A DNA stretch of 64,000 nt from Pararhizobium capsulatum DSM 1112 (GCF_030814475.1 NZ_JAUSVF010000001.1:889001-953000); one strand, 5' to 3'. Shown: positions 1-9,338, numbered from the stretch's first letter. Notes: a model not told the origin generated them from the letters alone. A program made the numbers and translations.

Positions 1-577
1 TCAGCCGCTGTGCAACAATGGAACCGCCGTTCAAGCTGATCGCGATCGGTCGATCCGTGTTCATTTCTCCGGCGTTAATATCGAGATAGGCGGTCTGGAA
101 GTCTGCAACGACGCCATTGTTCATCGTTATGCTGAAAGGCTTGTTCATGTCGAGCGTGTTCTTGCCGCGATCATAGATGCCGCTTTCGGCTTCGACGGTC
201 GCTTTGAGCGTGTCATTGACCGGCATTTCCGCATGGATCGTTTCGAGCGTGATGATATCGGGATTTGCGATATCCTGGAGGGCGCGCTTGGCTTTCATCG
301 AATAGCTGATGTTCTGCTTGTTACGGCCTGATATCGCCGGGTTCTGCATCACGATCTTGCCGTCTTCGATGGTTGCATTTTCGATCTGCAATTCCTCAGG
401 CAGGAAAGCGCGCACGACCGAAACGGCCACGAAGACGAGCGCGATCGCCGTGGCGGCAAGCGGCAGCAGGATCTTCAGCCGCGCGACCCGGCGCGAATGG
501 CGCACCGCTTCCGAATAGACGTCCGGGACAACTGGCCCGGAATGCGGGAGAGCGCCGGAAAAAGACATTTCATTCAT
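1..577 (-). CDS. lptC: LptC, LPS-export inner-membrane protein (3' end beyond window)
   Basis: The first 192 residues are visible and the reading frame is still open at base 1. LptC bridges the LptBFG transporter to periplasmic LptA during lipopolysaccharide export. A polar N-terminus of about 35 residues is followed by one membrane anchor (about residues 36-58). The rest is a beta-rich periplasmic LptC/YrbK-type domain with the family feel of 'MKAKRA' and 'YDRGKNTLDMN'. The ATG at 577 was chosen; an in-frame ATG three codons later is an alternative. sppA lies divergently, with a 202-bp shared upstream region. In rhizobia lptA and lptB normally follow lptC, which would be off the left edge. 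The identification rests on architecture and remembered family sequences. Confidence 0.85.
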   Translation of the reverse strand, partial: MNEMSFSGALPHSGPVVPDVYSEAVRHSRRVARLKILLPLAATAIALVFVAVSVVRAFLPEELQIENATIEDGKIVMQNPAISGRNKQNISYSMKAKRALQDIANPDIITLETIHAEMPVNDTLKATVEAESGIYDRGKNTLDMNKPFSITMNNGVVADFQTAYLDINAGEMNTDRPIAISLNGGSIVAQRL

Positions 578-779
578 GAAGAAACCCGTCGTCGCCGCGC
601 TTCAGAGCTCCGATGCGCAGTCTGCCCTGTTTATGAATTCAGAATTCAGTCGGTGACTTACCGTGAATATGGAGATTTTTTTGTCCTTGCACAAGGAAGG
701 CTCGAAAAACTTCAAAATGAGGTTACATCCGCTTCGCGCGGCGCTATGCATGGCGCTTCAGCAAAGCAAGGGAAAACCC

Positions 780-1736
780 ATGGATCAGCTTGCCATCGCC
801 GACCGGCGGCAATTGCGACGCAAACTCGGTTTCTGGCGTATCGCCTGCATTCTCATGATCTTGGCAGCGGCAATCGCCGTCTATTTCTGGGGCAGTGCGC
901 AATCGGGCCTGACAGCCCGCCCGCAGATTGCCCGCATCAGCATCTCGGGCATCATCCAGGACGACCGGGAACTGCTCGAGCGGCTTGACCGGATCGCCAA
1001 GGCCGATGCGGTGAAGGGTCTCGTCGTGACGATCGAATCGCCCGGCGGCACGACCTATGGCGGCGAGACGATCTACAAGGCGATCCGCAAGGTCGCCGAA
1101 AAGAAGCCGGTGGTTTCGGATGTGCGCACGCTCGCGGCATCCGCAGGCTACATGATCGCCATTGCCGGCGACCAGATCATTGCCGGCGAGACCTCGATCA
1201 CCGGTTCGATCGGCGTACTGTTCCAATATCCGCAGATCAAGACGCTGATGGATCGGCTCGGGGTATCCCTGGAGACCATCAAGTCGGCGCCGCTGAAGGC
1301 CGAGCCCAACCCGTTCCATCCTCCAAGCGAGGAGGCGAAGGCGGTCATTCAGTCGATGATCAACGACAGTTTCGACTGGTTCGTCGATCTGGTTGCCGAG
1401 CGCCGCAAGATGCCGCGCGCCGAGGCCCTGAGACTTGCCGACGGTCGCATTTTTACCGGGCGTCAGGCGCTGAAGGAAAAGCTCGTGGACGCTCTTGGCG
1501 GCGAGGAAGAGATCAAGGCCTACTTCAAGAGCCGCAAGATCGACGCCGATTTGCCTGTCGTCGATTGGAAGGAACCCGCCCGTTCATGGCCCTTCGGTTT
1601 CGGCTCCCTTGCCTCGGAATGGGTCAAAGCATTGGGATATGAGGTTTTTCCGCAGCTTGGCGGGCTCGAAAAGTTGAGCGGAGACAAGTTGTTTCTTGAC
1701 GGTCTTCTCTCGGTTTGGCAGGTTGGCAGCAACTGA
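780..1736 (+). CDS. sppA: Signal peptide peptidase SppA, 36K short type
   Basis: Membrane-bound serine protease of the ClpP/crotonase fold that degrades cleaved signal peptides. The protein has 318 aa, typical of the short SppA form. A signal anchor (about residues 20-38) precedes the protease domain. Conserved pieces are 'IESPGGT', 'LAASAGYMIA' (the nucleophile Ser region, with Ala where many homologues have Gly) and 'SITGSIGV'. The catalytic Lys would lie in the 'IKSAPLKAEP' segment. The ATG at 780 was chosen over an upstream in-frame ATG at 663 because AAGGG lies 8 nt before it and the anchor then sits at the N-terminus. ihfB follows after about 150 bp. Confidence 0.9.
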   Translation: MDQLAIADRRQLRRKLGFWRIACILMILAAAIAVYFWGSAQSGLTARPQIARISISGIIQDDRELLERLDRIAKADAVKGLVVTIESPGGTTYGGETIYKAIRKVAEKKPVVSDVRTLAASAGYMIAIAGDQIIAGETSITGSIGVLFQYPQIKTLMDRLGVSLETIKSAPLKAEPNPFHPPSEEAKAVIQSMINDSFDWFVDLVAERRKMPRAEALRLADGRIFTGRQALKEKLVDALGGEEEIKAYFKSRKIDADLPVVDWKEPARSWPFGFGSLASEWVKALGYEVFPQLGGLEKLSGDKLFLDGLLSVWQVGSN

Positions 1737-1882
1737 GAGCCGACCGGGAGACGGCGAGGGCCGATCTTGATGGCCAGAAATGGCTGTTCTGATTTGTGGG
1801 TCGGCTTGTGGGGTTGAAACCCGTCCTGCTTGCTATACGTAAAATACGAAGAACAAACGATAAAAACCGAGAGGGGGCAACA

Positions 1883-2185
1883 GTGATCAAGTCAGAGTTG
1901 GTGCAGATTGTCGCGGCTCGCAATCCGCATCTCTATCACCGTGACGTCGAGAATATCGTCAATGCGGTGCTCGATGAGATCACCGACGCGCTCGCGGCGG
2001 GAAATCGCGTGGAATTGCGTGGCTTTGGCGCCTTTTCGGTGAAGAACCGTCCGTCGCGCTCGGGTCGCAACCCGCGCACCGGCGATTCCGTCTTCGTCGA
2101 GGAAAAATGGGTGCCGTTCTTCAAGACCGGCAAGGAACTGCGCGAGCGGCTCAATCCCGGCACGGATGACGAAGACGACGAATAA
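1883..2185 (+). CDS. ihfB: Integration host factor subunit beta
   Basis: HU/IHF-family DNA-bending protein of 100 aa that pairs with IHF-alpha. It opens with '[16 protein letters not shown]' and carries the DNA-arm signature '[18 protein letters not shown]' (about residues 46-63). The C-terminal tail is acidic (DDEDDE), a common alphaproteobacterial extension. The GTG start at 1883 is supported by a strong GAGAGGGGG Shine-Dalgarno 5 nt upstream; an upstream ATG in frame gives a non-homologous leader. It follows sppA and precedes a LapA-like gene, an order familiar in Rhizobiaceae. Confidence 0.95.
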   Translation: MIKSELVQIVAARNPHLYHRDVENIVNAVLDEITDALAAGNRVELRGFGAFSVKNRPSRSGRNPRTGDSVFVEEKWVPFFKTGKELRERLNPGTDDEDDE

Positions 2186-2289
2186 TCGTCGTCATGAAGA
2201 CGGCGGACTATCGTCCGTCGCTTCGGAGCCGCCGATCTGCGTCGTGACGGCGAACCGTGATCCGCGCACGCATCGGAGACCATCAGAGA

Positions 2290-2631
2290 ATGAAGAAGAT
2301 CATCAACCTCGTCGTGCTGGTGCCGGTCGGCATCGTGCTGATCGTGCTGTCGGTTGCCAACCGGCAGAGCGTGCGGCTGGCGCTCAATCCGTTCAATCCC
2401 GAGGATAGTGTTCTTTCCGTTTCGGCGCCGTTCTTCGTGTTCCTGTTCCTCGCGGTGATCTTCGGTCTCGTGCTGGGTTCCTTCGCCACCTGGGTCAGCC
2501 AGCACAAATATCGCAAGCGGGCGCGCAACGAGGCGCATGAGGCGGTGAAATGGCACACGGAAGCCGAAAAGCAGCGCGTGCGGGCGGAAAATATCCCGTC
2601 GCAGGCGCTGATCCCTTCGAAATCGGTGTGA
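2290..2631 (+). CDS. LapA/DUF1049 family small membrane protein
   Basis: A 113-aa protein with two hydrophobic segments (about residues 5-22 and 44-67) and a charged cytoplasmic C-terminal helix rich in Arg, Glu and Lys. This matches the lipopolysaccharide-assembly-protein-A-like DUF1049 family. Members in enterobacteria act with LapB in controlling LPS synthesis; a role here is inferred only from family. The ATG at 2290 was preferred because GGAGA sits about 10 nt upstream and the first helix then starts at the N-terminus. It lies 104 bp after ihfB and is probably co-transcribed. Confidence 0.75.
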   Translation: MKKIINLVVLVPVGIVLIVLSVANRQSVRLALNPFNPEDSVLSVSAPFFVFLFLAVIFGLVLGSFATWVSQHKYRKRARNEAHEAVKWHTEAEKQRVRAENIPSQALIPSKSV

Positions 2632-2645
2632 TCACGGTGACCTGA

Positions 2646-3092
2646 TCAGGCGCGCGCCCTCTCGCTGACGGCCGCGTTGAAATCGTCGAAGAAGCGACGG
2701 GCGAGTTTTCCGACCGTCGCGTCGATCAACTTGCCGCCCATCTGTGCGAGCTTGCCTTCGACATCGGCCTTTGCCTCGTAGGAGAGCAGGGTCTCATTGC
2801 CTTCTCGAACCATCACCACATCGGCGCTGCCGCGGGCGAAGCCGGCAAGGCCGCCCTGGCCCTCGGCCGAAATCGTATAGCTGTCGGGCGCATGGATGTT
2901 GCTGAGCAGGATTTTTCCGGCGAAGGTGACGGAGAGGAAGCCGAACTTGACCTTTACCGTTGCGAGCGTTTCTGTCTCGGACAGGCGCTCCATCGACTGG
3001 CAGCCGGGGATCAGGCCCTTCAGGAATTCCGGGTCGTTGAGTGCTTCCCAGACGATCCGGGGCGGTGCTGCAATCCTGACATCTCCTCTCAT
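2646..3092 (-). CDS. CoxG-like SRPBCC family protein
   Basis: A 148-aa protein of the START/SRPBCC fold resembling carbon monoxide dehydrogenase subunit G. Family features are the opening 'GDVRIAAPPRIVWEALNDPE', a central 'IPGCQSMERL' and the late 'LAQMGGKLIDATVGKLARRFF' region. CoxG proteins are thought to recruit CO dehydrogenase to the membrane, but many homologues, including stand-alone ones like this, have no known role. No cox genes are nearby. The start at 3092 lacks a clear Shine-Dalgarno, so an upstream alternative is possible. Its 3' end faces the LapA-like gene with only 14 bp between them. Confidence 0.75.
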   Translation of the reverse strand: MRGDVRIAAPPRIVWEALNDPEFLKGLIPGCQSMERLSETETLATVKVKFGFLSVTFAGKILLSNIHAPDSYTISAEGQGGLAGFARGSADVVMVREGNETLLSYEAKADVEGKLAQMGGKLIDATVGKLARRFFDDFNAAVSERARA

Positions 3093-3219
3093 GTCGCTGA
3101 CATCGTTCCTTTCGCGTGCTTCCCAGTCCTATATGCGAGGCTGAAACCGCTTTGCCAAGTGAGGGAGCGGTGCTATTTGCTCGCAGACAAAAGATGCAAG
3201 ATCGTGAACGGATGACGGC

Positions 3220-4401
3220 GTGAAAGACAGAGGCTCCAAGGGAAAAACTGGTGGTAAGGGTGGTGGCGCGGGCAAGCCTGCCGGCCGCTCGTCCTCTTCG
3301 GCACCGTTGCGGGCCGGAGCCAGTCGTGTTGCGGGCCGCCCGGCGCCAAAGCCGCGTCCGCATGTCGAGGAGCAGAGCGCCCGTCCTGCCAATGGTCGTC
3401 CCGAGAAGGCACGCCCCGAAAAGAGTGTGGAACGATCCGCCGCGGCGGAGAGTGAGCAGCGTCCCCTGCTTGTCCTGCGCGAAGGCGAGAAACCGGGCGA
3501 ACGCGTGCCGATCATTCTCGAAACCAAGGGTTCGAGCGATTATCACCTCATCGACAGCGGTCATGGGCTGAAGCTGGAGCAATACGGCCCCTACCGGATC
3601 GTGCGCCCGGAAGCGCAGGCACTTTGGCCGCCGGGGCTTCCCGTCCATGTCTGGGACAAGGCGGATGCTTTCTTCACCGGCGACACAGATGAAGACGGCA
3701 TCGGGCGCTGGCGGGTTTCCAGGGAAGCGCTGGGCGAGACCTGGCCGATGCGCATTCTCGATGCGGATTTCTACGGTCGCTTCACCGCCTTCCGCCATGT
3801 CGGCGTCTTTCCCGAACAGCTTGCTCACTGGAGCTGGATGAAAAACGAGGTCGAGACGGCAGGAAGGCCGCTGAAGGTCCTGAACCTCTTCGGCTATACC
3901 GGCGTTGCCTCACTGATCGCCGCCAAGGCGGGGGCGGAAGTGACCCATGTCGACGCCTCGAAGAAGGCGATCGGCTGGGCGCGGGAGAACCAGGCGCTCG
4001 GCCGGGCCGAAAGCCTGCCGATCCGCTGGATCTGCGAAGACGCGATGAAGTTCATCCAGCGTGAAGCGCGTCGCGGCAGCCGCTATGACATCATCCTCAC
4101 CGATCCGCCGAAATTCGGCCGTGGTCCCAATGGCGAAGTCTGGCAACTGTTCGACCATCTGGCCGATATGCTCGACATCTGCCGCGAAATCCTGTCGCCG
4201 CAGGCGCGTGGCCTCGTGCTGACGGCCTATTCGATCCGGGCAAGCTTCTATTCGATCCATGAGCTGATGCGCGACACCATGCGCGGCCGCGGCGGGGTGG
4301 TCGAGTCGGGCGAGCTTATCCTGCGCGAGGGCGGCCTTGACGGCAAGACGCCGGCCCGCGCGCTTTCCACCTCCCTTTTCAGCCGATGGGTACCGAAATG
4401 A
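3220..4401 (+). CDS. Class I SAM-dependent rRNA methyltransferase, RlmI/RlmK-like
   Basis: A 393-aa methyltransferase. Residues about 1-85 form a low-complexity tail rich in Lys, Gly, Pro, Ala and Arg, likely an RNA-binding extension. The catalytic Rossmann domain shows motif I 'LFGYTGVASLIAAKAGA' (about residues 227-243), the acidic 'VTHVDASKKAI' and the 'TDPPKFGRG' (DPPY-like) motif. These resemble COG1092 large-subunit rRNA methyltransferases; the exact target base cannot be read from sequence. The GTG at 3220 is a tentative start with a weak ribosome site. The gene overlaps the next by 4 bp (ATGA), starting a methyltransferase-methyltransferase-lspA operon. Confidence 0.8.
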   Translation: MKDRGSKGKTGGKGGGAGKPAGRSSSSAPLRAGASRVAGRPAPKPRPHVEEQSARPANGRPEKARPEKSVERSAAAESEQRPLLVLREGEKPGERVPIILETKGSSDYHLIDSGHGLKLEQYGPYRIVRPEAQALWPPGLPVHVWDKADAFFTGDTDEDGIGRWRVSREALGETWPMRILDADFYGRFTAFRHVGVFPEQLAHWSWMKNEVETAGRPLKVLNLFGYTGVASLIAAKAGAEVTHVDASKKAIGWARENQALGRAESLPIRWICEDAMKFIQREARRGSRYDIILTDPPKFGRGPNGEVWQLFDHLADMLDICREILSPQARGLVLTAYSIRASFYSIHELMRDTMRGRGGVVESGELILREGGLDGKTPARALSTSLFSRWVPK

Positions 4402-5276
4402 GCCATGACAACCACCACGATGGCGGCCCGCGTCGCGCGAGTTCCCAGCGGGTAGGGCAGGTGAAGGAAGTCACCAGCCTCACCAATCCGATCATCAAGG
4501 ACATCAAGGCTCTCGCCCAGAAGAAGACCCGCGATGAAACCCGCAGCTTCCTCGCTGAAGGCCTGAAGCTGGTGATCGATGCGCTGGAACTCGGCTGGAC
4601 GATCAAGACGCTGGTTTACGCCAAAGCTGCCAAGGGCAAGCCGCAGGTCGAGCAGGTGGCCTTGAAGACCGTTTCCCACGGCGGGCTGGTACTCGAAGTC
4701 AGCGAGAAAGTGCTATCCTCGATCACCCGCCGCGACAATCCGCAGATGGTCGTCGGTATTTTCGAGCAGCGCTACAAGAACCTCAGGGACGTGAAGCCGG
4801 CAGCGGGCGAGACCTATGTCGCGCTCGACCGGGTACGCGACCCCGGCAATCTCGGCACGATCATTCGCACGGCGGATGCAGCCGGGGCATCCGGCGTCAT
4901 CCTGCTGGGTGAAACGACCGATCCGTTTTCGCTGGAAACCGTGCGTGCCACCATGGGCTCGGTTTTCGCGATGCCGGTGATCCGCGCCAGCAATGCCGAG
5001 TTCATCAAGTGGCATAAGTCATCCGGCGTGCGCGTGGTCGCCACCCATCTTGCCGGCGCGGTCGATTACCGCACCATCGATTATCGCTCCAGGCCTGTCG
5101 TCATACTCATGGGCAACGAGCAGGCCGGCCTGCCGGACGAACTGGCGAAGGAGGCCGATGCGCTGGCCCGCATTCCGCAGCAGGGCAGGGCGGATTCGCT
5201 CAATCTCGGCATCGCCACCGGCATCATGCTGTTCGAGGTACGCCGCCATCTTCTCGCATTGGACGGCAAGGCATGA
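4398..5276 (+). CDS. TrmH/SpoU family RNA 2'-O-methyltransferase
   Basis: A 292-aa SPOUT methyltransferase. An N-terminal RNA-binding substrate domain (about residues 25-110, '[13 protein letters not shown]') precedes the trefoil-knot domain. That domain contains motif 1 '[17 protein letters not shown]', motif 2 '[10 protein letters not shown]' and motif 3 '[18 protein letters not shown]'. The Arg and Asn of these motifs catalyse ribose methylation in the family. The substrate (tRNA Gm18-type or 23S rRNA) is not determinable from sequence. The ATG at 4398 overlaps the previous stop as ATGA, and its own stop overlaps the lspA start in the same way, so translation is probably coupled across three genes. 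Confidence 0.87.
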   Translation: MSHDNHHDGGPRRASSQRVGQVKEVTSLTNPIIKDIKALAQKKTRDETRSFLAEGLKLVIDALELGWTIKTLVYAKAAKGKPQVEQVALKTVSHGGLVLEVSEKVLSSITRRDNPQMVVGIFEQRYKNLRDVKPAAGETYVALDRVRDPGNLGTIIRTADAAGASGVILLGETTDPFSLETVRATMGSVFAMPVIRASNAEFIKWHKSSGVRVVATHLAGAVDYRTIDYRSRPVVILMGNEQAGLPDELAKEADALARIPQQGRADSLNLGIATGIMLFEVRRHLLALDGKA

Positions 5277-5764
5277 ACGAACGGACGGCACTTTTCTCCC
5301 GGCCGGTTCCGATCGCGGTCTTCATCATCCTTGCCGTCATGCTCGACCAGCTTGTGAAGGTTGCCGTCGAGATGTGGCTTCCCTTTGGCGAAGACGTGGC
5401 GCTCTTGCCGGTGCTGGCACTGCACCGGATCTACAATTACGGCGTTGCCTTCTCGATGCTCGACCATATGGAAGGCTGGTTCATCGTCGGCATGCGGCTG
5501 ATCGTCGTCGCCTTCGTGCTCTGGCTCTGGCGGCGCACGCCGGGCAACCGCACCTTCGCCCATCTCGGCTATGCGATGATCATTGCCGGCGCGCTCGGCA
5601 ACCTCGTCGACCGGCTGCTGTTCGGCTATGTAATCGACTACATCCGCTTCCACACCGAAAACTGGTCCTTCGCCGTCTTCAATCTGGCCGACGGTTTCAT
5701 CAGCATCGGTGCCGGCGCCATCATCCTCGACGAACTCCTGCAGCCGAAAAGCAAGGATCGTTAA
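5273..5764 (+). CDS. lspA: Lipoprotein signal peptidase (signal peptidase II)
   Basis: A 163-aa polytopic aspartyl protease that cleaves lipoprotein signal peptides after diacylglyceryl transfer. Four membrane helices are visible. The catalytic Asp pair lies in '[16 protein letters not shown]' and '[11 protein letters not shown]', the two diagnostic motifs. The start overlaps the TrmH-like gene by 4 bp. Together with lnt at 28.6 kb, the window holds two of the three lipoprotein-maturation enzymes. A hybrid kinase gene begins about 105 bp downstream on the same strand. Confidence 0.95.
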   Translation: MNERTALFSRPVPIAVFIILAVMLDQLVKVAVEMWLPFGEDVALLPVLALHRIYNYGVAFSMLDHMEGWFIVGMRLIVVAFVLWLWRRTPGNRTFAHLGYAMIIAGALGNLVDRLLFGYVIDYIRFHTENWSFAVFNLADGFISIGAGAIILDELLQPKSKDR

Positions 5765-5869
5765 AAGTTTACGGATCGCCGGAAGGCATTCGGAACCCTT
5801 GCCGTGCTAAGCCTCCGACCCAGAGGAAAGAAGCTCTGGACCTGAGAGGAGGGGGCGAGGCTTGCCGTT

Positions 5870-8203
5870 GTGCAAGTGACCGCCCCGGCGGACGACATGG
5901 GCGAACTGTCGAACCTTCATCACCGTATTTCGCGCGAACTCGTCGCGCAGGGCCATCCGTTTGGCGACCGCTACCGGACAACAGCTTCGGTTGAAGACGA
6001 TATCGAGGATCTGGAGCTCGAGACGCCCGAAACAGCTTTACCCGAGCGTTATTCCGTCCTGAAGCCAGCCCTTGCGGGGGCGGGACTTCTCTGCTCCGCC
6101 GCCGTGCTCGGCACGGGCGCGGACGCGGGTTACGAGCTTCTCTCCGGCGGGCTTGCCCTGGCCGGCATGGCCGGCGCGGCAGTGTTGCTGATTGACTGGT
6201 ATCGCTCGTTGAAATCCACATCTCCGATCGCCGTAAACGTGCCGTTGAGCGAGCGCGTCAGCGATCGCAAATGGGAACGCAGCGAAGCCTCCGGGCTGCT
6301 ATCGACAATCCACGACGCGCTTGGCGACATTGCGCTCGTACGCGAGCCCGCTGGCAAGATCGTCGAGGCCAATGGCGTGTTCCGTCGCGTGACGGGGCAA
6401 TCTCGCCCGGAAGGCATGACCTGCGAGGCGCTCGGGATCGAATTCGAACCAATGCCCGAACCACATCACTACCGGGTGCGGATCGCGACGGTCATCGGCC
6501 TGCGCGTCTTCGACTGGCATGATGTCATGGCCCGCCAGTCGGGCAGCGGCATGTTGATGATGCACAGCATTGCCCGCGATATCACCGAAGAAAGCCGGGT
6601 GGCGCGCGAGAGCGACGACGCCCGCCGACGCGCGGAAAATGCCAGCCAGGCGAAATCGCGGCTGCTTGCGACTGTCAGCCATGAAATCCGCACGCCCCTG
6701 TCCGGCATTCTCGGCGTCACCCACCTGATCAGCCAGACGCGCCTGACCGGCGAACAGAAGAACTACCTTGCCGGCATGCGCCAGTCGGGCCACGCACTCG
6801 TCCAGCTTGTCGATGACCTGCTTGACTTCTCCTCTATCGAGGCAGGCCGCTTCCAGCTCCGTCCATCGCAGGAAGCGGTGCGCCACACCATCGAAAGCGT
6901 GGTGGAGATGCTGTCGAGCCGCGCCCATGAGAAGGGCATCGAGATCGGCGCAACCATCAGCGCCAGTGTGCCGGGACTGCTTGAGTTCGATGCCGCCCGG
7001 CTTCGGCAAGTTCTGTTCAACGTCATCGGCAATGCCGTGAAATTCACCCACACGGGCGGCGTCTTCGTCAGCGCCGATCTGGTCGGCAGCACGCTTCTTG
7101 TTCGTGTTGAGGATACCGGTCCGGGCATGAACCGCGAAGAGCAGGCGCGTGTTTTCGACGAGTTCGAGCAGGCGGGTGATAATCTCCAACGCAGCGGCGG
7201 TTCAGGCCTCGGGCTTGCGATCTCACGGCGGATCATCGAGCAATTCGGCGGCAGCCTGACGCTCTCCAGCGAGCCGGGCAGGGGAACCACGTTCGATATC
7301 CGCTTTCCGGTCAATGCCTGCGAGCGGCCGGCCTCGGCCCACGGCCGCAAGGGCACGCTGGAGGGATCGCGCGTTCTGGTCATGGCGCCAGGCGGACCTG
7401 CATCCCGCGCCCTCTTCGAAACCGTGACGACGCTTGGCGGGCATTGCGTGCGTGCCGAAACCTTCGGCGATGCGCAGATACATGCGGGGTGGGCGGCATC
7501 CGGCCAGGCATCGCTCACCGATATCATCGTCGATCATCGCCATGCCGCGCAGTTCCGCCGGTTGTTGGCCGATCTTCCCGGTCTGGCGCAGCTCAATCTC
7601 CGGCGCATCTACCTCGTCAATCCGGAAGAGCGCAACGGTCGTCCGATGAACCAGATCGATGGCTATCAGGCATGGCTGATCCGGCCCCTGCGCGAGCGGT
7701 CGCTTGTCGAGGTTTTGAGGGGACGGATGAAGGGTATGGAAGTGCGCGACGCGATCAACGACAACAGGCCGATGCTGCGCGAAGTGCCAACCCTGCGCAT
7801 CGAACCCGCGCGCCAGGGGGTGCTTCTTGCTGAAGACGATCCGGTCAATGCGCTGATCATACGCTCGATTCTTGAAAAGGCCGGACATACCGTCCGGCCG
7901 GTGGGGGATTTCGGGGCGCTTGCGACGGTGCTCTTCGATGCGCCGGCATCCGAGCGCATGATGCCGGAACTGATCGTTACCGATCTGAACATGCCCGGCG
8001 GCACGGGTCTCGACATGCTCGAGCGCTTGCGCCAGGAAGAGCGAACGGGGTACCGCCGTGGCTCTATCCCGGTGATCGTATTGACATCGGACACGAGCGA
8101 CGAAACCCGGGAAACCCTGATCGCGGCAGGCGCCAGCGCCGTGCTTCCAAAGCCGGTGGAACCGGCGCGGTTGACGGCAGAAATAGAGCGTCTGCTCAGA
8201 TGA
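5870..8203 (+). CDS. Membrane hybrid histidine kinase with a degenerate and an intact receiver domain
   Basis: A 777-aa protein. Two hydrophobic stretches (about 63-83 and 92-108) anchor it. A PAS-like segment (about 140-240) precedes the HisKA box 'ATVSHEIRTP' (His271) and an HATPase with 'NVIGNAVKF', 'VEDTGPGM' and 'GGSGLGLA'. A receiver-like block (about 499-617) has 'RVLVMAPGG' in place of the acidic pocket and 'LIRPLR' in place of the usual Lys, so it looks degenerate. The last domain (about 650-777) is canonical: 'LLAEDDPVN', 'VTDLNMPGG' (Asp705) and 'LPKPVE' (Lys761). The GTG start is supported by GAGAGGAGGGGG 12-25 nt upstream; an in-frame ATG lies 27 nt later. The signal sensed is unknown and no partner regulator is adjacent. 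Confidence 0.85.
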   Translation: MQVTAPADDMGELSNLHHRISRELVAQGHPFGDRYRTTASVEDDIEDLELETPETALPERYSVLKPALAGAGLLCSAAVLGTGADAGYELLSGGLALAGMAGAAVLLIDWYRSLKSTSPIAVNVPLSERVSDRKWERSEASGLLSTIHDALGDIALVREPAGKIVEANGVFRRVTGQSRPEGMTCEALGIEFEPMPEPHHYRVRIATVIGLRVFDWHDVMARQSGSGMLMMHSIARDITEESRVARESDDARRRAENASQAKSRLLATVSHEIRTPLSGILGVTHLISQTRLTGEQKNYLAGMRQSGHALVQLVDDLLDFSSIEAGRFQLRPSQEAVRHTIESVVEMLSSRAHEKGIEIGATISASVPGLLEFDAARLRQVLFNVIGNAVKFTHTGGVFVSADLVGSTLLVRVEDTGPGMNREEQARVFDEFEQAGDNLQRSGGSGLGLAISRRIIEQFGGSLTLSSEPGRGTTFDIRFPVNACERPASAHGRKGTLEGSRVLVMAPGGPASRALFETVTTLGGHCVRAETFGDAQIHAGWAASGQASLTDIIVDHRHAAQFRRLLADLPGLAQLNLRRIYLVNPEERNGRPMNQIDGYQAWLIRPLRERSLVEVLRGRMKGMEVRDAINDNRPMLREVPTLRIEPARQGVLLAEDDPVNALIIRSILEKAGHTVRPVGDFGALATVLFDAPASERMMPELIVTDLNMPGGTGLDMLERLRQEERTGYRRGSIPVIVLTSDTSDETRETLIAAGASAVLPKPVEPARLTAEIERLLR

Positions 8204-8240
8204 TGAAACGTCATCCCCAGACGGTTTTCCTGCGCTCGCC

Positions 8241-8258
8241 ATGTCACTATGCTGTCGC
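8241..8258 (+). promoter_or_regulatory. Candidate Pho box upstream of olsB
   Basis: The sequence atgtcactatgctgtcgc contains two 7-bp near-direct repeats, ATGTCAC and CTGTCGC, whose starts are 11 bp apart. This is the arrangement of PhoB sites (consensus CTGTCAT repeated with a 4-bp spacer). It lies 50 bp before the olsB start codon. The match is 5 of 7 and 6 of 7 bases, so this is an inference. It fits with ornithine lipids replacing phospholipids when phosphate is scarce. Confidence 0.45.
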
Positions 8259-8307
8259 AGAAACATGGTTTAAGCCGGGCAGAACGAAGTGATCAGGATC
8301 AGCGGAA

Positions 8308-9186
8308 ATGACGATAGAAATCTTGGATCGGACCGGCTTGATTGAGCAGCCGCAGTTGCGCGTCCGGACTTCTGTGGCTCCTGCTGGAGACATCCTTGGC
8401 CGGATCGGCACGCTGGAAACCCGGCTTGCGCGTTCCAACTCCGAGATCGATGCCGCACAGGCCGTTCGCTACCGCGTCTTCGTCGAAGAGATGAAGGCAA
8501 AGCCGACGCCGGATGCTGCGCGCCGAAAGCGCGATATCGACGCATGGGATGTCGTCTGCGACCATCTGCTGGTGCTTGACACCGCCATCGAAGGCGATGC
8601 CGAAGAACAGATCGTCGGCACCTACCGCATTCTGCGCCAGGACGTTGCACGTCGCACCGGGGGCTTTTATTCGGCCTCGGAATTCGAGATCGAGTCACTC
8701 CTCGACCGCCATCCTGGCAAGAGTTTCATGGAGCTTGGCCGCTCCTGCGTCCTGCCCGACTATCGCACCAAACGGACGGTCGAGCTGCTCTGGCAGGGCA
8801 ATTGGGCCTATGCGTTGAAGCACGGCGTCGATGCGATGTTCGGCTGTGGTTCCTTCCCCGGCAATATTCCGGAAGTGCATGCGCTGGCGCTGTCCTTCCT
8901 TCATCACACCGTTGCTGTCAGTGGCGAGTGGCAGGTTTCCGCCCGCCCGGAGCTGTTTCGAACAATGGACCTGATGCCGGCGGAAGCGATCAATACGCGC
9001 AAGGCGCTGTCTGCCCTGCCGCCGCTCATCAAGGGTTACATGCGCCTCGGTGCGATGGTCGGCGAGGGCGCTGTCGTCGACCACGCCTTCAAGACGACCG
9101 ATGTGCTGATCGTCCTGCCGATCAACAACATTTCCGGCCGGTACCTCAACTACTATGGCGCGGATGCAACACGTTTCGCCAGTTAA
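8308..9186 (+). CDS. olsB: L-ornithine N-alpha-acyltransferase OlsB
   Basis: A 292-aa GNAT-fold acyltransferase. OlsB transfers a 3-hydroxyacyl group from acyl-ACP to ornithine, giving lyso-ornithine lipid, the first step of ornithine-lipid synthesis. Family features are 'AQAVRYRVFVEEM' near residue 55, 'DVVCDHLLVLD', 'FMELGRSCVLPDYRTK' and 'FGCGSFPG'. The protein opens with an alphaproteobacterial-type leader. olsA, the second acyltransferase, is not adjacent, but a PlsC-family gene occurs at 23.3 kb. A candidate Pho box lies upstream. A strong bidirectional terminator separates it from the converging maeB. Confidence 0.87.
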   Translation: MTIEILDRTGLIEQPQLRVRTSVAPAGDILGRIGTLETRLARSNSEIDAAQAVRYRVFVEEMKAKPTPDAARRKRDIDAWDVVCDHLLVLDTAIEGDAEEQIVGTYRILRQDVARRTGGFYSASEFEIESLLDRHPGKSFMELGRSCVLPDYRTKRTVELLWQGNWAYALKHGVDAMFGCGSFPGNIPEVHALALSFLHHTVAVSGEWQVSARPELFRTMDLMPAEAINTRKALSALPPLIKGYMRLGAMVGEGAVVDHAFKTTDVLIVLPINNISGRYLNYYGADATRFAS

Positions 9187-9338
9187 AATGCTGCAATGCA
9201 AAATAGATTGACGCGCTGCAATATATTTGATTTCATCTCAGTGTGACTAGCAGCTTTTGATCATCATTTGGTATTGAGTGGCGTGTATTGTGGGACATTA
9301 TGTCCTGAAGTATTTGATCAAGGTCGGCATTTCGCATG

